Counted from the first letter of the stretch, positions 51,051-60,822 are shown. The stretch is 64,000 nt of DNA from Sphaerisporangium sp. (GCA_025964675.1 JAOPYI010000124.1:1-64000), one strand, 5' to 3'. Made by a program: numbers and translations. The notes: generated by a model from the sequence alone, not told the origin.

Positions 51051-52286
51051 GTGAGTCGTCTGACCGGGCTGCGCAACGCCATCCGCTCCCGCCCATACAT
51101 CGTGGACACCCTCATCGCGGCCGTCGCCTTCGCGGCGACGATCGCCGGGCCACCGGCGGGCCATCCCGAGAACACCGGGCCGGTGACCCCGGTCACCGTG
51201 GCGCTGGGCGCGGTGATGTGCGGGTCGCTGGTGTTCCGGCGGGCGCTGCCCCGCACGGTCGCCGCCGTGACCGTGGCCGGGGTCGTCGTCACCCTGATCC
51301 TCGTCGGGACGCGCACTCCCCTCGAGGTCGTCCCTGTCATAGCCCTCGCGACCCTGGCGACGCACAGCTCCCGCCGCGTCGCGTGGACGGCCGGGGCCAT
51401 CTCCGCCCTCGCCCTCGCCGTGGCGCGGGTCACCGTCTCCGACGTGTCGTGGATCGGGCAGGAGGTGGCCGGGCAGACCGCGTGGATCGGCATGGCCATA
51501 GCGGCGGGAGACTCCATCCGTAGCCGCCGGGCCTACGTCGCCGCCGTGGAGGAACGCGCGCGCCGCGCCGAGCAGACCCGCGAGGAGGAGGCCGAGCGGC
51601 GGGTGATGGAGGAGCGGCTCCGCATCGCCAGGGAGCTGCACGACGTGCTCGCCCACCACATCGCGCTCATCAACGTGCAGGCGCAGGTCGCCGCGCACAT
51701 GATGGACGACGAGCCGGGACAGGCCCGCGAGGCCCTCGGCCACATCCGCCAGGCGGGCCGGGCCGCGCTCGACGAGCTGCGCACCACGGTGGGGCTGCTG
51801 CGCCGTCCGGGCGCCACCGAGGAGCTGCCCACCGAGCCCGCGCCCGGTCTGGACCGCCTCCCCGAGCTGATCACATCGTTCACAGCGGCGGGACTCAAGG
51901 TCGACTGCCACCTCGAGGGCACGCCTCGTCCCCTCCCTTCCCCGGTCGAGCTGACCGCGTTCCGCGTCGTCCAGGAGGCGCTGACGAACGTGAGCAAGCA
52001 CGCGGGGGACGCGGCCACGCGGGTGCGGATCACGTACGGGCACCGAGATCTGACCGTCGACGTCACCGACGACGGCCGGACCGGCGAGGATGGCCACAGA
52101 GGCGCGGAACGCCACGACGGTACGGGCGGCCACGACGGTACGGACGGCACGTCGACCGGGCACGGGCTCGTGGGGATGCGCGAGCGTGCCCTGTCCGTGG
52201 GCGGCACGTTCAGCGTCGGGCCGTCGCAAGGACGGGGCTTCCGCGTCCACGCCGTCCTGCCCGCGCCCCAGACGAGCGCCGTATGA
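51051..52286 (+). CDS. Sensor histidine kinase, NarL-partner type (HisKA_3)
   Basis: A protein of 411 residues. The N-terminal 150 or so hold several short hydrophobic helices (TLIAAVAFAATIAG, then VAAVTVAGVVVTLILVG). The dimerisation domain has RIARELHDVLAHHIALINVQ, with the phosphorylated His at about 196, and the ATPase domain ends with GHGLVGMRERALSVGGTFSV. No extracellular sensor is seen, so the signal is probably sensed in the membrane. The start is GTG. It overlaps the regulator gene by 4 bp (ATGA). The RND permease 270 bp further on is a candidate target. Confidence 0.93.
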   Translation: MSRLTGLRNAIRSRPYIVDTLIAAVAFAATIAGPPAGHPENTGPVTPVTVALGAVMCGSLVFRRALPRTVAAVTVAGVVVTLILVGTRTPLEVVPVIALATLATHSSRRVAWTAGAISALALAVARVTVSDVSWIGQEVAGQTAWIGMAIAAGDSIRSRRAYVAAVEERARRAEQTREEEAERRVMEERLRIARELHDVLAHHIALINVQAQVAAHMMDDEPGQAREALGHIRQAGRAALDELRTTVGLLRRPGATEELPTEPAPGLDRLPELITSFTAAGLKVDCHLEGTPRPLPSPVELTAFRVVQEALTNVSKHAGDAATRVRITYGHRDLTVDVTDDGRTGEDGHRGAERHDGTGGHDGTDGTSTGHGLVGMRERALSVGGTFSVGPSQGRGFRVHAVLPAPQTSAV

Positions 52287-52954
52287 CCGTCCGTGTCCTG
52301 CTGGCCGACGACCAGGCCCTGGTCCGTGCCGGTTTCCGGGTCCTGGTCGACTCCGCGCCCGACCTCGAGGTGGTGGGCGAGGCCGACACCGGCCACGAGG
52401 CGGTGCGGCTGGCGCGCGCCACCCGGGCCGACGTGGTGCTGATGGACATCCGCATGCCCGAGATGGACGGCCTCGCCGCGACCCAGGCGATCACGTCCGA
52501 CGAGGACCTCGCCGGGGTGCGGGTCCTGGTGCTGACGACCTTCGAGATCGATGAGTACGTCTTCGCCGCCCTGCGCGCGGGGGCGAGCGGGTTCCTCGGC
52601 AAGGGCGTCGAGGCGGGTGAGCTGCAGGACGCCATCCGCGTCGTGGCACGCGGCGACGCCCTGCTGTCCCCCGGCGCCACCAAGAGCCTCATCGCCCGGT
52701 TCCTGTCGGCTCCCGGAGCCAGGGCCGACCACACGCCGGACAGCCTGGCCGTGCTCACCGAGCGGGAGCGCGAGGTGATGACGATGGTCGCGTGCGGGCT
52801 GACCAACGACGAGATCGCCGACCACCTCGGCATCAGCCGGATGACCGCCAAGACGCACGTCAACCGGGCGATGCTCAAGCTCGGCGCCCACGACCGCGCC
52901 CAGCTCGTCGTGATGGCCTACGAGACCGGGCTGGTCCGCCCCCGAGCACGCTGA
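52283..52954 (+). CDS. Response regulator, NarL/LuxR family
   Basis: A protein of 223 residues. The receiver domain has DD at 9-10, the phosphoacceptor Asp55 (VVLMDIRMPEMDG) and a Lys near 107 (FLGKGV). The C-terminal LuxR-type helix-turn-helix reads LTEREREVMTMVACGLTNDE followed by IADHLGISRMTAKTHVN. It is the partner of the overlapping kinase. Confidence 0.95.
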   Translation: MTVRVLLADDQALVRAGFRVLVDSAPDLEVVGEADTGHEAVRLARATRADVVLMDIRMPEMDGLAATQAITSDEDLAGVRVLVLTTFEIDEYVFAALRAGASGFLGKGVEAGELQDAIRVVARGDALLSPGATKSLIARFLSAPGARADHTPDSLAVLTEREREVMTMVACGLTNDEIADHLGISRMTAKTHVNRAMLKLGAHDRAQLVVMAYETGLVRPRAR

Positions 52955-53221
52955 CCCAGGAGCGCAGGAGACCGGGCCCGGCCACCCACGACCGTACGAG
53001 GCCGGGGCGGTCCGCCTCACGCGCGCCGGCCCGGGGACCGGCGGGCGCGGTAGTCCGGCGTACGGCCTACGGCGTTCGCGGTACGCCAAGACCCTCCCCG
53101 CGACGGACGTCCGCCCCTCCGGGACCGATGAGCCTTGAACAGCGGGCCGGCCCCGCATGAGCTGTGACCTCTCCCACGGATGCCGAGCGTCCGTCCTGCC
53201 TAGCCGACAAGAAGTGGACCG

Positions 53222-56200
53222 ATGTCGTTACTCGCCAGACTGAGCCTCGCAAACCGGGGGCTCGTCGCACTCATCACGATCGTGGTGGCCGCCTTCGGCG
53301 TGTACACCGTCCCGGCGCTCAAACAACAGCTCCTGCCCTCGCTGTCCTTCCCCGCCGTGTCGATCGTCGCGCCCTACCCCGGCGCGGCCCCGCAGATCGT
53401 CGAGGACCGTGTCACCCGGCCGCTGGAGGACAGCGTCCGCGGCCTGGCCGGCGTCACCGGCGTGAACTCCACCTCGCGGGAGTCAAGCGCGACGGTGCAG
53501 GTGCAGTTCGACTTCGGAACCGACATCGACGCGGCCCAGAGCAAGATCCAGCAGGCGATCGCCCGTGTCGGCTCGCAGCTTCCGGCGGGCGTCGACCCGC
53601 AGGTGATCGTCGGCAGCACCGACGACATCCCGGTCGTGCAGCTCGCGGTCTCCTCGGCGCAGGACCAGCAGCAGCTGGCCGGCAAGCTGACCACCCAGGT
53701 CGTCCCCGTGCTCAGCGGCGTGGCCGGGGTCAGAGAGGCGGCGGTGACCGGGACACGCGACCAGGTCATCACGATCACGCCCGACGACAAGGACCTGGCC
53801 AAGCACGGGCTGACCGCCTCGGCCATCGCCACCGCGATCCAGGCGGTGGGCACCCCCGTGCCCGCCGGCACGCTCACCCGGTCGGACAAGTCGCTCAGCG
53901 TCCAGGTCGGCACCGCGCTCGGCTCGGTGAAGGACATCGCGGACCTGTATCTCCCGGTCGCCGCCTCCGCCGGCCAGGCGCAAGGACAGGCTCAGCGGCC
54001 GGGTGGCCAGGGCGCCCAGGGCGTCCCTGGCCCGGTGGCGCCCGTCCGGCCGGCGGCCAAGCCCAAGCCCGTACGGATCGGCGACGTCGCCACCGTCAAG
54101 CTGGGTCTCGCCGACTCCACCACCTTGACCCGTACGAACGGCAAGCCCAGCCTCGGCGTCTCGATCACCATGAAGCCCGACGGCAACGCGGTGGCCATCT
54201 CGCACGACGTGCGGGCGAAGCTGCCCGAGCTGGCGAAGTCCCTCGGCGGCGACGTCCGGTTCACCGTGATCTTCGACCAGGCGCCGTCGGTCCAGCAGGC
54301 CATCGAGAGCCTCACCACCGAGGGATTGCTCGGCCTGGCCATGGCCGTGCTGATCATCCTTGTGTTCCTGTTCTCGCTGCGCTCGACCATCGTGACGGCG
54401 GTGTCGATCCCCCTGTCGGTGCTGATCGCCCTGATCGCCCTCTGGACCCAGAACTACTCGCTCAACATGCTGACCCTGGGCGCGCTCACCATCGCGATCG
54501 GGCGGGTGGTCGACGACTCGATCGTCGTCCTTGAGAACATCAAACGCCACCTCTCGTACGGCGAGGGCAAGCGCCAGGCCATCGAGAACGGCGTGCGCGA
54601 GGTGGCCGGGGCGGTCACCGCCTCCACGCTCACCACGGTGGCGGTCTTCCTGCCCATCGCCTTCGTGAGCGGCCTCGTGGGCGAGCTCTTCAGCCCGTTC
54701 GCGATCACGGTGACGGTCGCGCTGATCGCCTCGCTGCTGGTCTCGCTGACCGTCGTCCCGGTGCTCAGCTACTGGTTCATGAAGCCTCCGAAGAACGGCG
54801 ACACCGAGGCGATCCGGCAGGCGGCGGACGAGAAGGAGCGAAGGAGCCTGCTCCAGCGCGTGTACGTCCCGGTGATCCACTTCGCTACCCGGCATCGGAT
54901 CAGCACGGTGGCCATCGCCCTGGTGATCTTCATCGGCACCCTCGGGCTGGTCCCGATGCTGCGTACGAGCTTCATCGACAACTCAGGCCAGAACACCATC
55001 AGCGTCAGGCAGACCTTCCCTGTCAGCACCTCCCTGGCCTCGGCCGACGCCATGGCCAAGAAGGTCGAGCAGGTGGTCACGGGCACCAGCGAGGTCGAGT
55101 CGTACCAGGTCACCGTGGGAGCCGGCGGCGGTGGCGGATTCGGCGGCAGAGGCGGCGGTGGCGGCGGCACCCCGCGCGCCACCTACTCCCTCACCCTTCG
55201 CGACGGCACAGACGCGGGCGCCGTCGAAAGCGGGCTGACCGACCGGCTCGGCAGGCTGAGTGACGCCGGCGAGATCAGCGTTGGGCAGTCGGGCGGCTTC
55301 GGCGGCGACGCCCTGGCGGTCGTCGTCCGGGCGGCCGAGCTGGACACCCTGCGCACCGCCGCGCAGACCGTCCAGCGGGCCATGGCCACTGTCCCCGACG
55401 TCACCGAGGTGACCAGCAGCGTGGCCGACACCGCCCCGCGCGTCGACGTCACCGTCGACCGCAGGAAGGCGGCCGAGAAGGGCCTCAGCGAGATCGTCAT
55501 CGGCCAGGCCGTGTCGCAGGCGTTCAGGGGCACCACGGTCACCCAGCTCGCCTTCGACGGCACCACGGCCGACGTCGTGCTGCGTGGCGGTGACACGCCC
55601 GCCTCCCTGGCGGACCTGCGCGACCTGGAGATCGCTCCCAAGGTCACCCTCGGAGACGTCGCGACCGTCAAGCAGGTCAACGGGCCCCTCGAGGTCACGC
55701 GCATCGACGGCGACCGCAGCGCCACGGTGTCCGGCAAGGCCACCGGCTCCAACCTCGGAGCCACCAGCACCGCGCTGAACGCCAAGCTGGCCACCCTCAC
55801 GCTCCCGGCCGGCGCGACGTACAAGATCGGCGGCGTCAGCGCCGATCAGGCGGACGCGTTCAGCAGCCTCGGGCTGGCGCTGGTGGCCGCCATCGCGCTG
55901 GTGTTCTTCGTCATGGTGGCGACCTTCCGCAGCCTGATCCAGCCGCTGGTGCTGCTGGTCTCGATCCCGTTCGCGGCCACCGGGGCCATCGGGCTGCTCC
56001 TCGCCACCGACACCTCACTGGGCCTGGCCGCGATGATCGGCATGCTGATGCTCATCGGCATCGTGGTGACCAACGCCATCGTGCTGCTGGACCTGATCAA
56101 CCAGTACCGCGAGAAGGGCATGCCCCTGCACGAGGCGGTGGTCGAGGGCGGCCGCCGGCGGCTGCGCCCGATCCTGATGACCGCTCTGGCGACCATCTTC

Positions 56201-56458
56201 GCGCTATTGCCCATGGCGGTCGGCATCACCGGCGGGGGAGGTTTCATCTCCAAGCCGCTGGCCATCGTGGTCATCGGCGGCCTGATCAGCTCGACCCTGC
56301 TCACCCTCATCCTGGTGCCGACCCTCTACACCATGGTCGAGACCCGCAAGGAGAAGAGCCGGGCCCGGCGGCAGCGCCGGCGGGGCGAGACACCGCCCAT
56401 GCCTACCATCGAGGAGATCCCGAACCTGCCGGCGGTGACCGCCGCGGCTGCGTCCTAG
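53222..56458 (+). CDS. RND efflux transporter permease (HAE1/AcrB-like)
   Basis: A protein of 1078 residues with the RND plan: two repeats of one helix, a large outer domain, and five helices. TM4 holds the proton-relay pair in GRVVDDSIVVLENIKRHLSY. The second outer domain carries a Gly-rich insertion (about residues 634-648). The first carries a Gly/Gln/Pro-rich linker near 245-275 that resembles no known domain. It may export drugs or lipids. There is no adaptor (MFP) gene beside it, unlike Gram-negative systems. It is the likely target of the adjacent two-component system. Confidence 0.93.
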   Translation: MSLLARLSLANRGLVALITIVVAAFGVYTVPALKQQLLPSLSFPAVSIVAPYPGAAPQIVEDRVTRPLEDSVRGLAGVTGVNSTSRESSATVQVQFDFGTDIDAAQSKIQQAIARVGSQLPAGVDPQVIVGSTDDIPVVQLAVSSAQDQQQLAGKLTTQVVPVLSGVAGVREAAVTGTRDQVITITPDDKDLAKHGLTASAIATAIQAVGTPVPAGTLTRSDKSLSVQVGTALGSVKDIADLYLPVAASAGQAQGQAQRPGGQGAQGVPGPVAPVRPAAKPKPVRIGDVATVKLGLADSTTLTRTNGKPSLGVSITMKPDGNAVAISHDVRAKLPELAKSLGGDVRFTVIFDQAPSVQQAIESLTTEGLLGLAMAVLIILVFLFSLRSTIVTAVSIPLSVLIALIALWTQNYSLNMLTLGALTIAIGRVVDDSIVVLENIKRHLSYGEGKRQAIENGVREVAGAVTASTLTTVAVFLPIAFVSGLVGELFSPFAITVTVALIASLLVSLTVVPVLSYWFMKPPKNGDTEAIRQAADEKERRSLLQRVYVPVIHFATRHRISTVAIALVIFIGTLGLVPMLRTSFIDNSGQNTISVRQTFPVSTSLASADAMAKKVEQVVTGTSEVESYQVTVGAGGGGGFGGRGGGGGGTPRATYSLTLRDGTDAGAVESGLTDRLGRLSDAGEISVGQSGGFGGDALAVVVRAAELDTLRTAAQTVQRAMATVPDVTEVTSSVADTAPRVDVTVDRRKAAEKGLSEIVIGQAVSQAFRGTTVTQLAFDGTTADVVLRGGDTPASLADLRDLEIAPKVTLGDVATVKQVNGPLEVTRIDGDRSATVSGKATGSNLGATSTALNAKLATLTLPAGATYKIGGVSADQADAFSSLGLALVAAIALVFFVMVATFRSLIQPLVLLVSIPFAATGAIGLLLATDTSLGLAAMIGMLMLIGIVVTNAIVLLDLINQYREKGMPLHEAVVEGGRRRLRPILMTALATIFALLPMAVGITGGGGFISKPLAIVVIGGLISSTLLTLILVPTLYTMVETRKEKSRARRQRRRGETPPMPTIEEIPNLPAVTAAAAS

Positions 56459-56463
56459 CACCT

Positions 56464-56490
56464 GGGGGAGGCCGGAGAGCGGCCTCCCCC
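56464..56490 (+). terminator. Terminator of the RND permease gene
   Basis: A perfect 10-bp stem (GGGGGAGGCC with GGCCTCCCCC, 7-nt loop) begins 5 bases after the stop codon. Confidence 0.8.
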
Positions 56491-56620
56491 TCCGCCGTCA
56501 TCGCGTGCGGTCTCGCGGACAGAGACCGACTCTCTGGAACATAGTTCGGTAGAGCGCTGTGACCGGGGCATTCCCCAACTGGTGGCGAATTACCCGTTGT
56601 CATTCCATATACGGCGTTTT

Positions 56621-56630
56621 AGCGTTTTAA
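56621..56630. promoter_or_regulatory. Small AT-rich palindrome upstream of the sugar isomerase operon
   Basis: CGTTTTAACG (4-bp arms, TT centre) follows GGCGTTTTAG in an AT-rich stretch 77 bases before the isomerase start at 56707. It is a possible regulator site with weak evidence. Confidence 0.3.
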
Positions 56631-56706
56631 CGAATCAATTCGGGGAGTGCATATGAGTTTGTCCGCGACAGCACTCCGTCACGTGACCCAGGAGGATCCG
56701 AACCCG

Positions 56707-57450
56707 ATGGTGAAGCCGCTGGGCGTGCAGCTGTACACCGTGCGTGATCACATGAAAGCCGATCGCGACGACGTCTTACGACGGATAGCGGAGATCGGAT
56801 ACGGCGCCGTGGAGACGTACGACCCCACCGAGGATCCGAAGGGCTTCAGGCAGGTGGCCGACGATCTCGGGCTGACCGTCTCCAGCACGCACGCCTACGC
56901 CTTGCTGTCCGAGGAGCCGAACGCCGTCCTGGACGCCATCGCCACGATCGGCACCGACCTCGTGATCATTCCGGGCGGCATCCCGGAGGAGAGCTTCACG
57001 ACGCGCGACGGCCTCGCCCGTGCCGCCGACCTTCTCAACGGCCTGGCCGAGCACACGGCGCGGTACGACATGCGGCTCGGCTACCACAACCACTGGTGGG
57101 AGATCGAATCGAAGATCGACGGGCTGCCCGCCATCGAGGTGCTGTCTGGGATGCTCGCCCCCGAGCTGTTCCTGGAGATCGACACCTACTGGGCGGCCGT
57201 CGGCGGCGCCGACGTCCCGGAGCTGCTCGGACGCCTCGGCGACCGCGTGCTGGCCATCCACGTCAAGGACGGTCCCGGCGTCAAGGGAGAGCCCCACACC
57301 GCCGTCGGCACGGGAGTGATGCCGGTGCCGGACTTCCTCGCCGCCGCCCCGGACGCGTGGCACATCGTCGAGCTCGACAACTGCGCCACCGACATCGTGG
57401 ACGCCGTCGCGGAGAGCCACACCTACCTCGCCGGTCTGGAGCGCGCATGA
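56707..57450 (+). CDS. Sugar phosphate isomerase/epimerase (xylose-isomerase-like TIM barrel)
   Basis: A protein of about 247 residues. The barrel start VKPLGVQLYTVRDHMKADRD and later RLGYHNHWWEIE, FLEIDTYWAAVGG and AIHVKDGPGVKGE contain the Glu, His and Asp residues of the metal site. It would isomerise or epimerise a sugar or inositol-type substrate together with the next gene, a Gfo/Idh/MocA oxidoreductase. I prefer the ATG at 56707 because it opens directly into the first strand. An ATG at 56653, with GGGGAG 6 bases upstream, would add 18 residues. Confidence 0.88.
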   Translation: MVKPLGVQLYTVRDHMKADRDDVLRRIAEIGYGAVETYDPTEDPKGFRQVADDLGLTVSSTHAYALLSEEPNAVLDAIATIGTDLVIIPGGIPEESFTTRDGLARAADLLNGLAEHTARYDMRLGYHNHWWEIESKIDGLPAIEVLSGMLAPELFLEIDTYWAAVGGADVPELLGRLGDRVLAIHVKDGPGVKGEPHTAVGTGVMPVPDFLAAAPDAWHIVELDNCATDIVDAVAESHTYLAGLERA

Positions 57451-58550
57451 GCACCGGGCCCGTCGGGGTCGCCATCGTGGGCGCGGGCGCGATCAGCGAC
57501 GCCTACCTGCGCAACCTCACCACCTTCCCCGACGTCCGGGTGCTCGGGGTTGCCGACCTCGACGTCGAGCGCGCCCGGACGAAGGCGGCCGAGTACGGCC
57601 TGCCGGTGGCCGGTGACGTCGCCACGATCCTGGCCGTCCCGGAGGTGGAGATCGTGATCAACCTGACGATCCCCGCCGCGCACGCCGCCGTCGCGAGCGC
57701 CGCCCTGCGGGCCGGAAAGCACGTGTACGGCGAGAAGCCGCTCACGCTCGATCCCGGGGAAGGCGAGAAGCTCCTGGCCGAGGCCGCCGCGCACGGGCTG
57801 CTCGTCGGCAACGCCCCCGACACCTTCCTCGGCGCGGGCCTGCAGTCGGCCAAGCGGGCGCTGGCGTCGGGCATGATCGGCACGCCCATCGCCGCGACCG
57901 CCGTGATGCAGAGCCCCGGGCCGGAGTCGTGGCATCCCAACCCGGAGTTCCTGTACCAGCGCGGCGCGGGACCGCTGTTCGACATGAGCCCGTACTACCT
58001 GACCGCGCTCGTCGCGATGCTCGGCCCGCTGTCCAAGGTCGTGGCCACCGCGCGGCAGGCCCGGCCGCACCGGGTGATCGGCTCGGGCCCGAAGGGCGGT
58101 ACGACCTTCGCCGTCGAGGTGCCGACGCATGTCATGGCGTTGCTCGACTTCGCCGGCGGGGCGAGCGCGTCCGCGACGTTCAGCTTCGACTCGCCGGCCA
58201 GCGTGACGATGATCGAGATCATCGGCACGGAAGGCACGCTGTCGCTCCCCGACCCCAACACCTTCGCGGGGCCGCTGAAGGTGCGTGGCGCGGGCGACGG
58301 GGACTGGCGCGAGGTGCCCGTGGAAGGCACCGCCGTGGGCCGAGGCCTCGGGGTGCTCGACATGGCACGCGCGCTGCGCGGCGGCCTCCCCCACCGCGCC
58401 TCCGGCACGCTGGCCCTCCACGTGCTGGAGACGATGACGGCGATCATCGAGTCGGCCGAGCACGGCGAGTTCCGGCACCTTGAGACGACGGTGGCCGAGC
58501 CCGCCCCCCTGCCCGAGGCATGGGACCCCCACGCGGCCACGCTCGCCTGA
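57447..58550 (+). CDS. Gfo/Idh/MocA family oxidoreductase
   Basis: A protein of about 367 residues. The NAD(P) Rossmann fold begins VGVAIVGAGAISDAYLRNL, and the catalytic Lys lies in AGKHVYGEKPLTLD (the EKP motif). The C-terminal domain binds the sugar. It oxidises or reduces a carbohydrate using NAD(P). The ATG overlaps the isomerase stop by 4 bp, so the two act in one pathway. The substrate is unknown; related pairs use inositol or unusual sugars. A strong terminator follows. Confidence 0.94.
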   Translation: MSTGPVGVAIVGAGAISDAYLRNLTTFPDVRVLGVADLDVERARTKAAEYGLPVAGDVATILAVPEVEIVINLTIPAAHAAVASAALRAGKHVYGEKPLTLDPGEGEKLLAEAAAHGLLVGNAPDTFLGAGLQSAKRALASGMIGTPIAATAVMQSPGPESWHPNPEFLYQRGAGPLFDMSPYYLTALVAMLGPLSKVVATARQARPHRVIGSGPKGGTTFAVEVPTHVMALLDFAGGASASATFSFDSPASVTMIEIIGTEGTLSLPDPNTFAGPLKVRGAGDGDWREVPVEGTAVGRGLGVLDMARALRGGLPHRASGTLALHVLETMTAIIESAEHGEFRHLETTVAEPAPLPEAWDPHAATLA

Positions 58551-58556
58551 GCACCG

Positions 58557-58592
58557 CCTCCCCGTACAGGTCATCTGGCCTGTACGGGGAGG
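58557..58592. terminator. Bidirectional terminator between Gfo/Idh and CBS genes
   Basis: A perfect 14-bp stem (CCTCCCCGTACAGG with CCTGTACGGGGAGG, 8-nt loop) fills the 45-bp gap between convergent genes. Confidence 0.9.
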
Positions 58593-58595
58593 CGC

Positions 58596-59039
58596 TCACA
58601 CCTCGAGCACGCTGTGGAGCAGCGTCTGAAGGGTCACCGCGCCGAGCAGCCGGGGGCCTTCGACGACGGCCAGCAGCGGGCTGCGGGTGCGTGCCATCAG
58701 CGCGGCGATCTCGAGCACGGTGGCGTCCGGGTCGGTGATCGGCAGCTCTCGCGGCTGCTGGGGCAGGCACTCGCGCACCGTACGGCCGCCGAGCGCGCGG
58801 ACGAAAAGGTCGGCGTGGCTCTCGTCGACGACACGGGCGAGGGCCGGGTCGTCCTGGCAGTAGCGCGGCACCGCCAGCCGCAGCACCTGGGTGCCGGGCA
58901 GCACGCACAGCGGCAGCCCGTCGCGGTCGACGACGATCAGACCCGGCAGGTCGCGCTCGGCGAGCAGGCGGGCCGCCTCCACCGCCGGCGTGTCCACCGT
59001 GACCGTGGGGAAATCAGTGACGAGATCGCGTGCGTGCAC
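58596..59039 (-). CDS. CBS domain pair protein
   Basis: A protein of about 147 residues made only of two CBS domains. The first has TVTVDTPAVEAARLLAERDL and GLIVVDRDGLPLCVLPGTQV; the second has ITDPDATVLEIAALMARTRS and LLAVVEGPRLLGAVTLQTLL. CBS pairs bind adenosine nucleotides and act as switches. The GTG at 59039 has GGAGG 6 bases upstream. It is 29 bp downstream of the SLC13-type permease and is probably co-transcribed with it, so it may gate that transporter by energy state. Confidence 0.9.
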   Translation of the reverse strand: MHARDLVTDFPTVTVDTPAVEAARLLAERDLPGLIVVDRDGLPLCVLPGTQVLRLAVPRYCQDDPALARVVDESHADLFVRALGGRTVRECLPQQPRELPITDPDATVLEIAALMARTRSPLLAVVEGPRLLGAVTLQTLLHSVLEV

Positions 59040-59068
59040 CGAGGGCCTCCTTCGGCCGTGAGACGAGC

Positions 59069-60352
59069 CTAACCGGCGAGGTAGCGGAGCCACAGGTACG
59101 GCATCGCCAGGCCCACCGTGACCGCGGTGACGACGAGGCCATACTTGGTGAACTCCCAGAAGCTGATGCGGGCGTTGTTGCGGGCGGCGATGCCGAGGGC
59201 GACCACGTTCGCCGACGCGCCCACGGCGGTCGCGTTGCCGCCGAGGTCGGCGCCGAGGGCGAGAGCCCACCACAGCACGCCGCCGCGCGGGCCGCTCGCG
59301 TGGACGAGGTCAGCGACGATCGGGCTCATCGTCGCGACGTACGGGATGTTGTCCACGATCGCGGACAGCCCTGCCGACCCCCACAGCATGCCCATCGTGG
59401 TCACGCCCAGCCTGCCTTGCGTCGCGGAGGCGGCGGCCTCGGATACCTGGCCGATCACCCCGGTCTCCACCAGGGCGCCCACCATGATGAACAGCCCCAT
59501 GAAGAACACCAGCGTTGCCCACTCGACGTCGCGGATGGCCTCCTCGACCGTCACCCTGGTCGCGGCCACGAGCAGGCCGGCGCCCAGCAGCGCGACGATC
59601 GCGGGCTCGTAGTGGAGCACCGGGTGCAGCAGGAAGGCGATGATCACCACGGCCAGCACGGAGAGGCTCTGCCACAGCAACCTGTGGTCCCGGATGGCCT
59701 CCCGCTCGTTCAGCTTCATGATGCCGGCCGCCCGCTCGGCGTCGTACACGAACGACGCCCGGAACAGCCACCGGCACAGGCCCACGAAGACGACCAGCAG
59801 CAGCACGACGAACGGTGCCAGGTGGACGAGGAAGTCGTTGAAGGTCAGCCCCGCCCGGCTCGCGATGATGATGTTGGGCGGGTCGCCGACCAGCGTCGCG
59901 GTGCCGCCGATGTTCGACGCCATGACCTCGGCGATCAGGAACGGCCCCACTCGCAGCGACAGCCGCTCGCAGACCAGGAACGTCACGGGCGCGACCAGCA
60001 GCACGGTCGTGACGTTGTCCAGCAGCGCGGACGCCACGGCGGTGATCACCACCAGCATGGCCATCAGGCGGAACGGCCTTCCCCTGGCACGCTTGGCCGC
60101 CCAGATCGCGAGGTACTCGAACACGCCCGTCTGCTTGAGCACACCTACGATGATCATCATGCCGAGCAGCAGGAAGATGACGTTCCAGTCGACGCCGGAG
60201 TGCTCGGAGAAGAACGCCGAGCGGCCGTCCACGGCATGGATGAGCATCATCAGCCCGGCACCGGCGAGCGCGGCGGCCGTACGGTGGATCCGCTCGGTCG
60301 CGATGAGGACGTAGACGACGACGAAGATGACTACGGCCGCGATCGCGGTCAC
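59069..60352 (-). CDS. SLC13/ArsB/NhaD-like ion permease
   Basis: A protein of about 427 residues with 10-12 membrane helices. It shows the ion-transporter superfamily motifs GTATLVGDPPNIIIASRAGL and GADLGGNATAVGASANVVAL, the two facing hairpin loops that form the substrate site. Members carry arsenite, sodium/proton or dicarboxylates; which one applies here cannot be told from the sequence. The GTG at 60352 has GGGAGG 7 bases upstream. The CBS gene directly after it may provide cytoplasmic regulation. Confidence 0.88.
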   Translation of the reverse strand: MTAIAAVVIFVVVYVLIATERIHRTAAALAGAGLMMLIHAVDGRSAFFSEHSGVDWNVIFLLLGMMIIVGVLKQTGVFEYLAIWAAKRARGRPFRLMAMLVVITAVASALLDNVTTVLLVAPVTFLVCERLSLRVGPFLIAEVMASNIGGTATLVGDPPNIIIASRAGLTFNDFLVHLAPFVVLLLVVFVGLCRWLFRASFVYDAERAAGIMKLNEREAIRDHRLLWQSLSVLAVVIIAFLLHPVLHYEPAIVALLGAGLLVAATRVTVEEAIRDVEWATLVFFMGLFIMVGALVETGVIGQVSEAAASATQGRLGVTTMGMLWGSAGLSAIVDNIPYVATMSPIVADLVHASGPRGGVLWWALALGADLGGNATAVGASANVVALGIAARNNARISFWEFTKYGLVVTAVTVGLAMPYLWLRYLAG

Positions 60353-60489
60353 CGGCAGACCTCCCGGGAGTCGGCACAAAATAGACGCACAACGCCGACC
60401 AGACTTCCCGGCACACCTGCGAGCATCTTAGACCCCGCCCGCCCCCTGACGACACGACCGCACCCGGGAGAGGCGGGCGTTCCGGCGCG

Positions 60490-60822
60490 TCAGTGGGGCA
60501 TGGCGACGGTGAGGAGGATGGCTGAGTCTTCCAGGGCCTCTACGCGGTGCCGGGAGTCGGGGACGACGAGTAGATCGCCCGCCAGCACGTCCCAGGACAC
60601 CTCGCCCGCCACCACGCGCACCCGTCCCCAGAGCATGTACATCGTCGCCTCTCCCCGGATCTCGTGCTCGCCCTGCACCGAGCCCTGAGTGAGCCCCATC
60701 ACCGTCTGCCGGAGGACGCATTCGTGACCGCCGACCACCGTGTCGGCCGCGTGCCCCGCGGTCGACTCCGCCGCGCGTTCCAGCTGCTGGCGAGCCACGG
60801 CTACGAGAGAGAACTTTTTCAT
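60490..60822 (-). CDS. Cupin domain-containing protein
   Basis: A 110-residue single-domain cupin. The barrel is seen in LTQGSVQGEHEIRGEATMYM and LWGRVRVVAGEVSWDVLAGD, then LLVVPDSRHRVEAL. Candidate metal ligands are His in GEHE and SRHRV and the Glu between. The ATG at 60822 has AAGGGG 10 bases upstream. Functions vary widely in this family, and nothing nearby identifies one. Confidence 0.87.
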   Translation of the reverse strand: MKKFSLVAVARQQLERAAESTAGHAADTVVGGHECVLRQTVMGLTQGSVQGEHEIRGEATMYMLWGRVRVVAGEVSWDVLAGDLLVVPDSRHRVEALEDSAILLTVAMPH

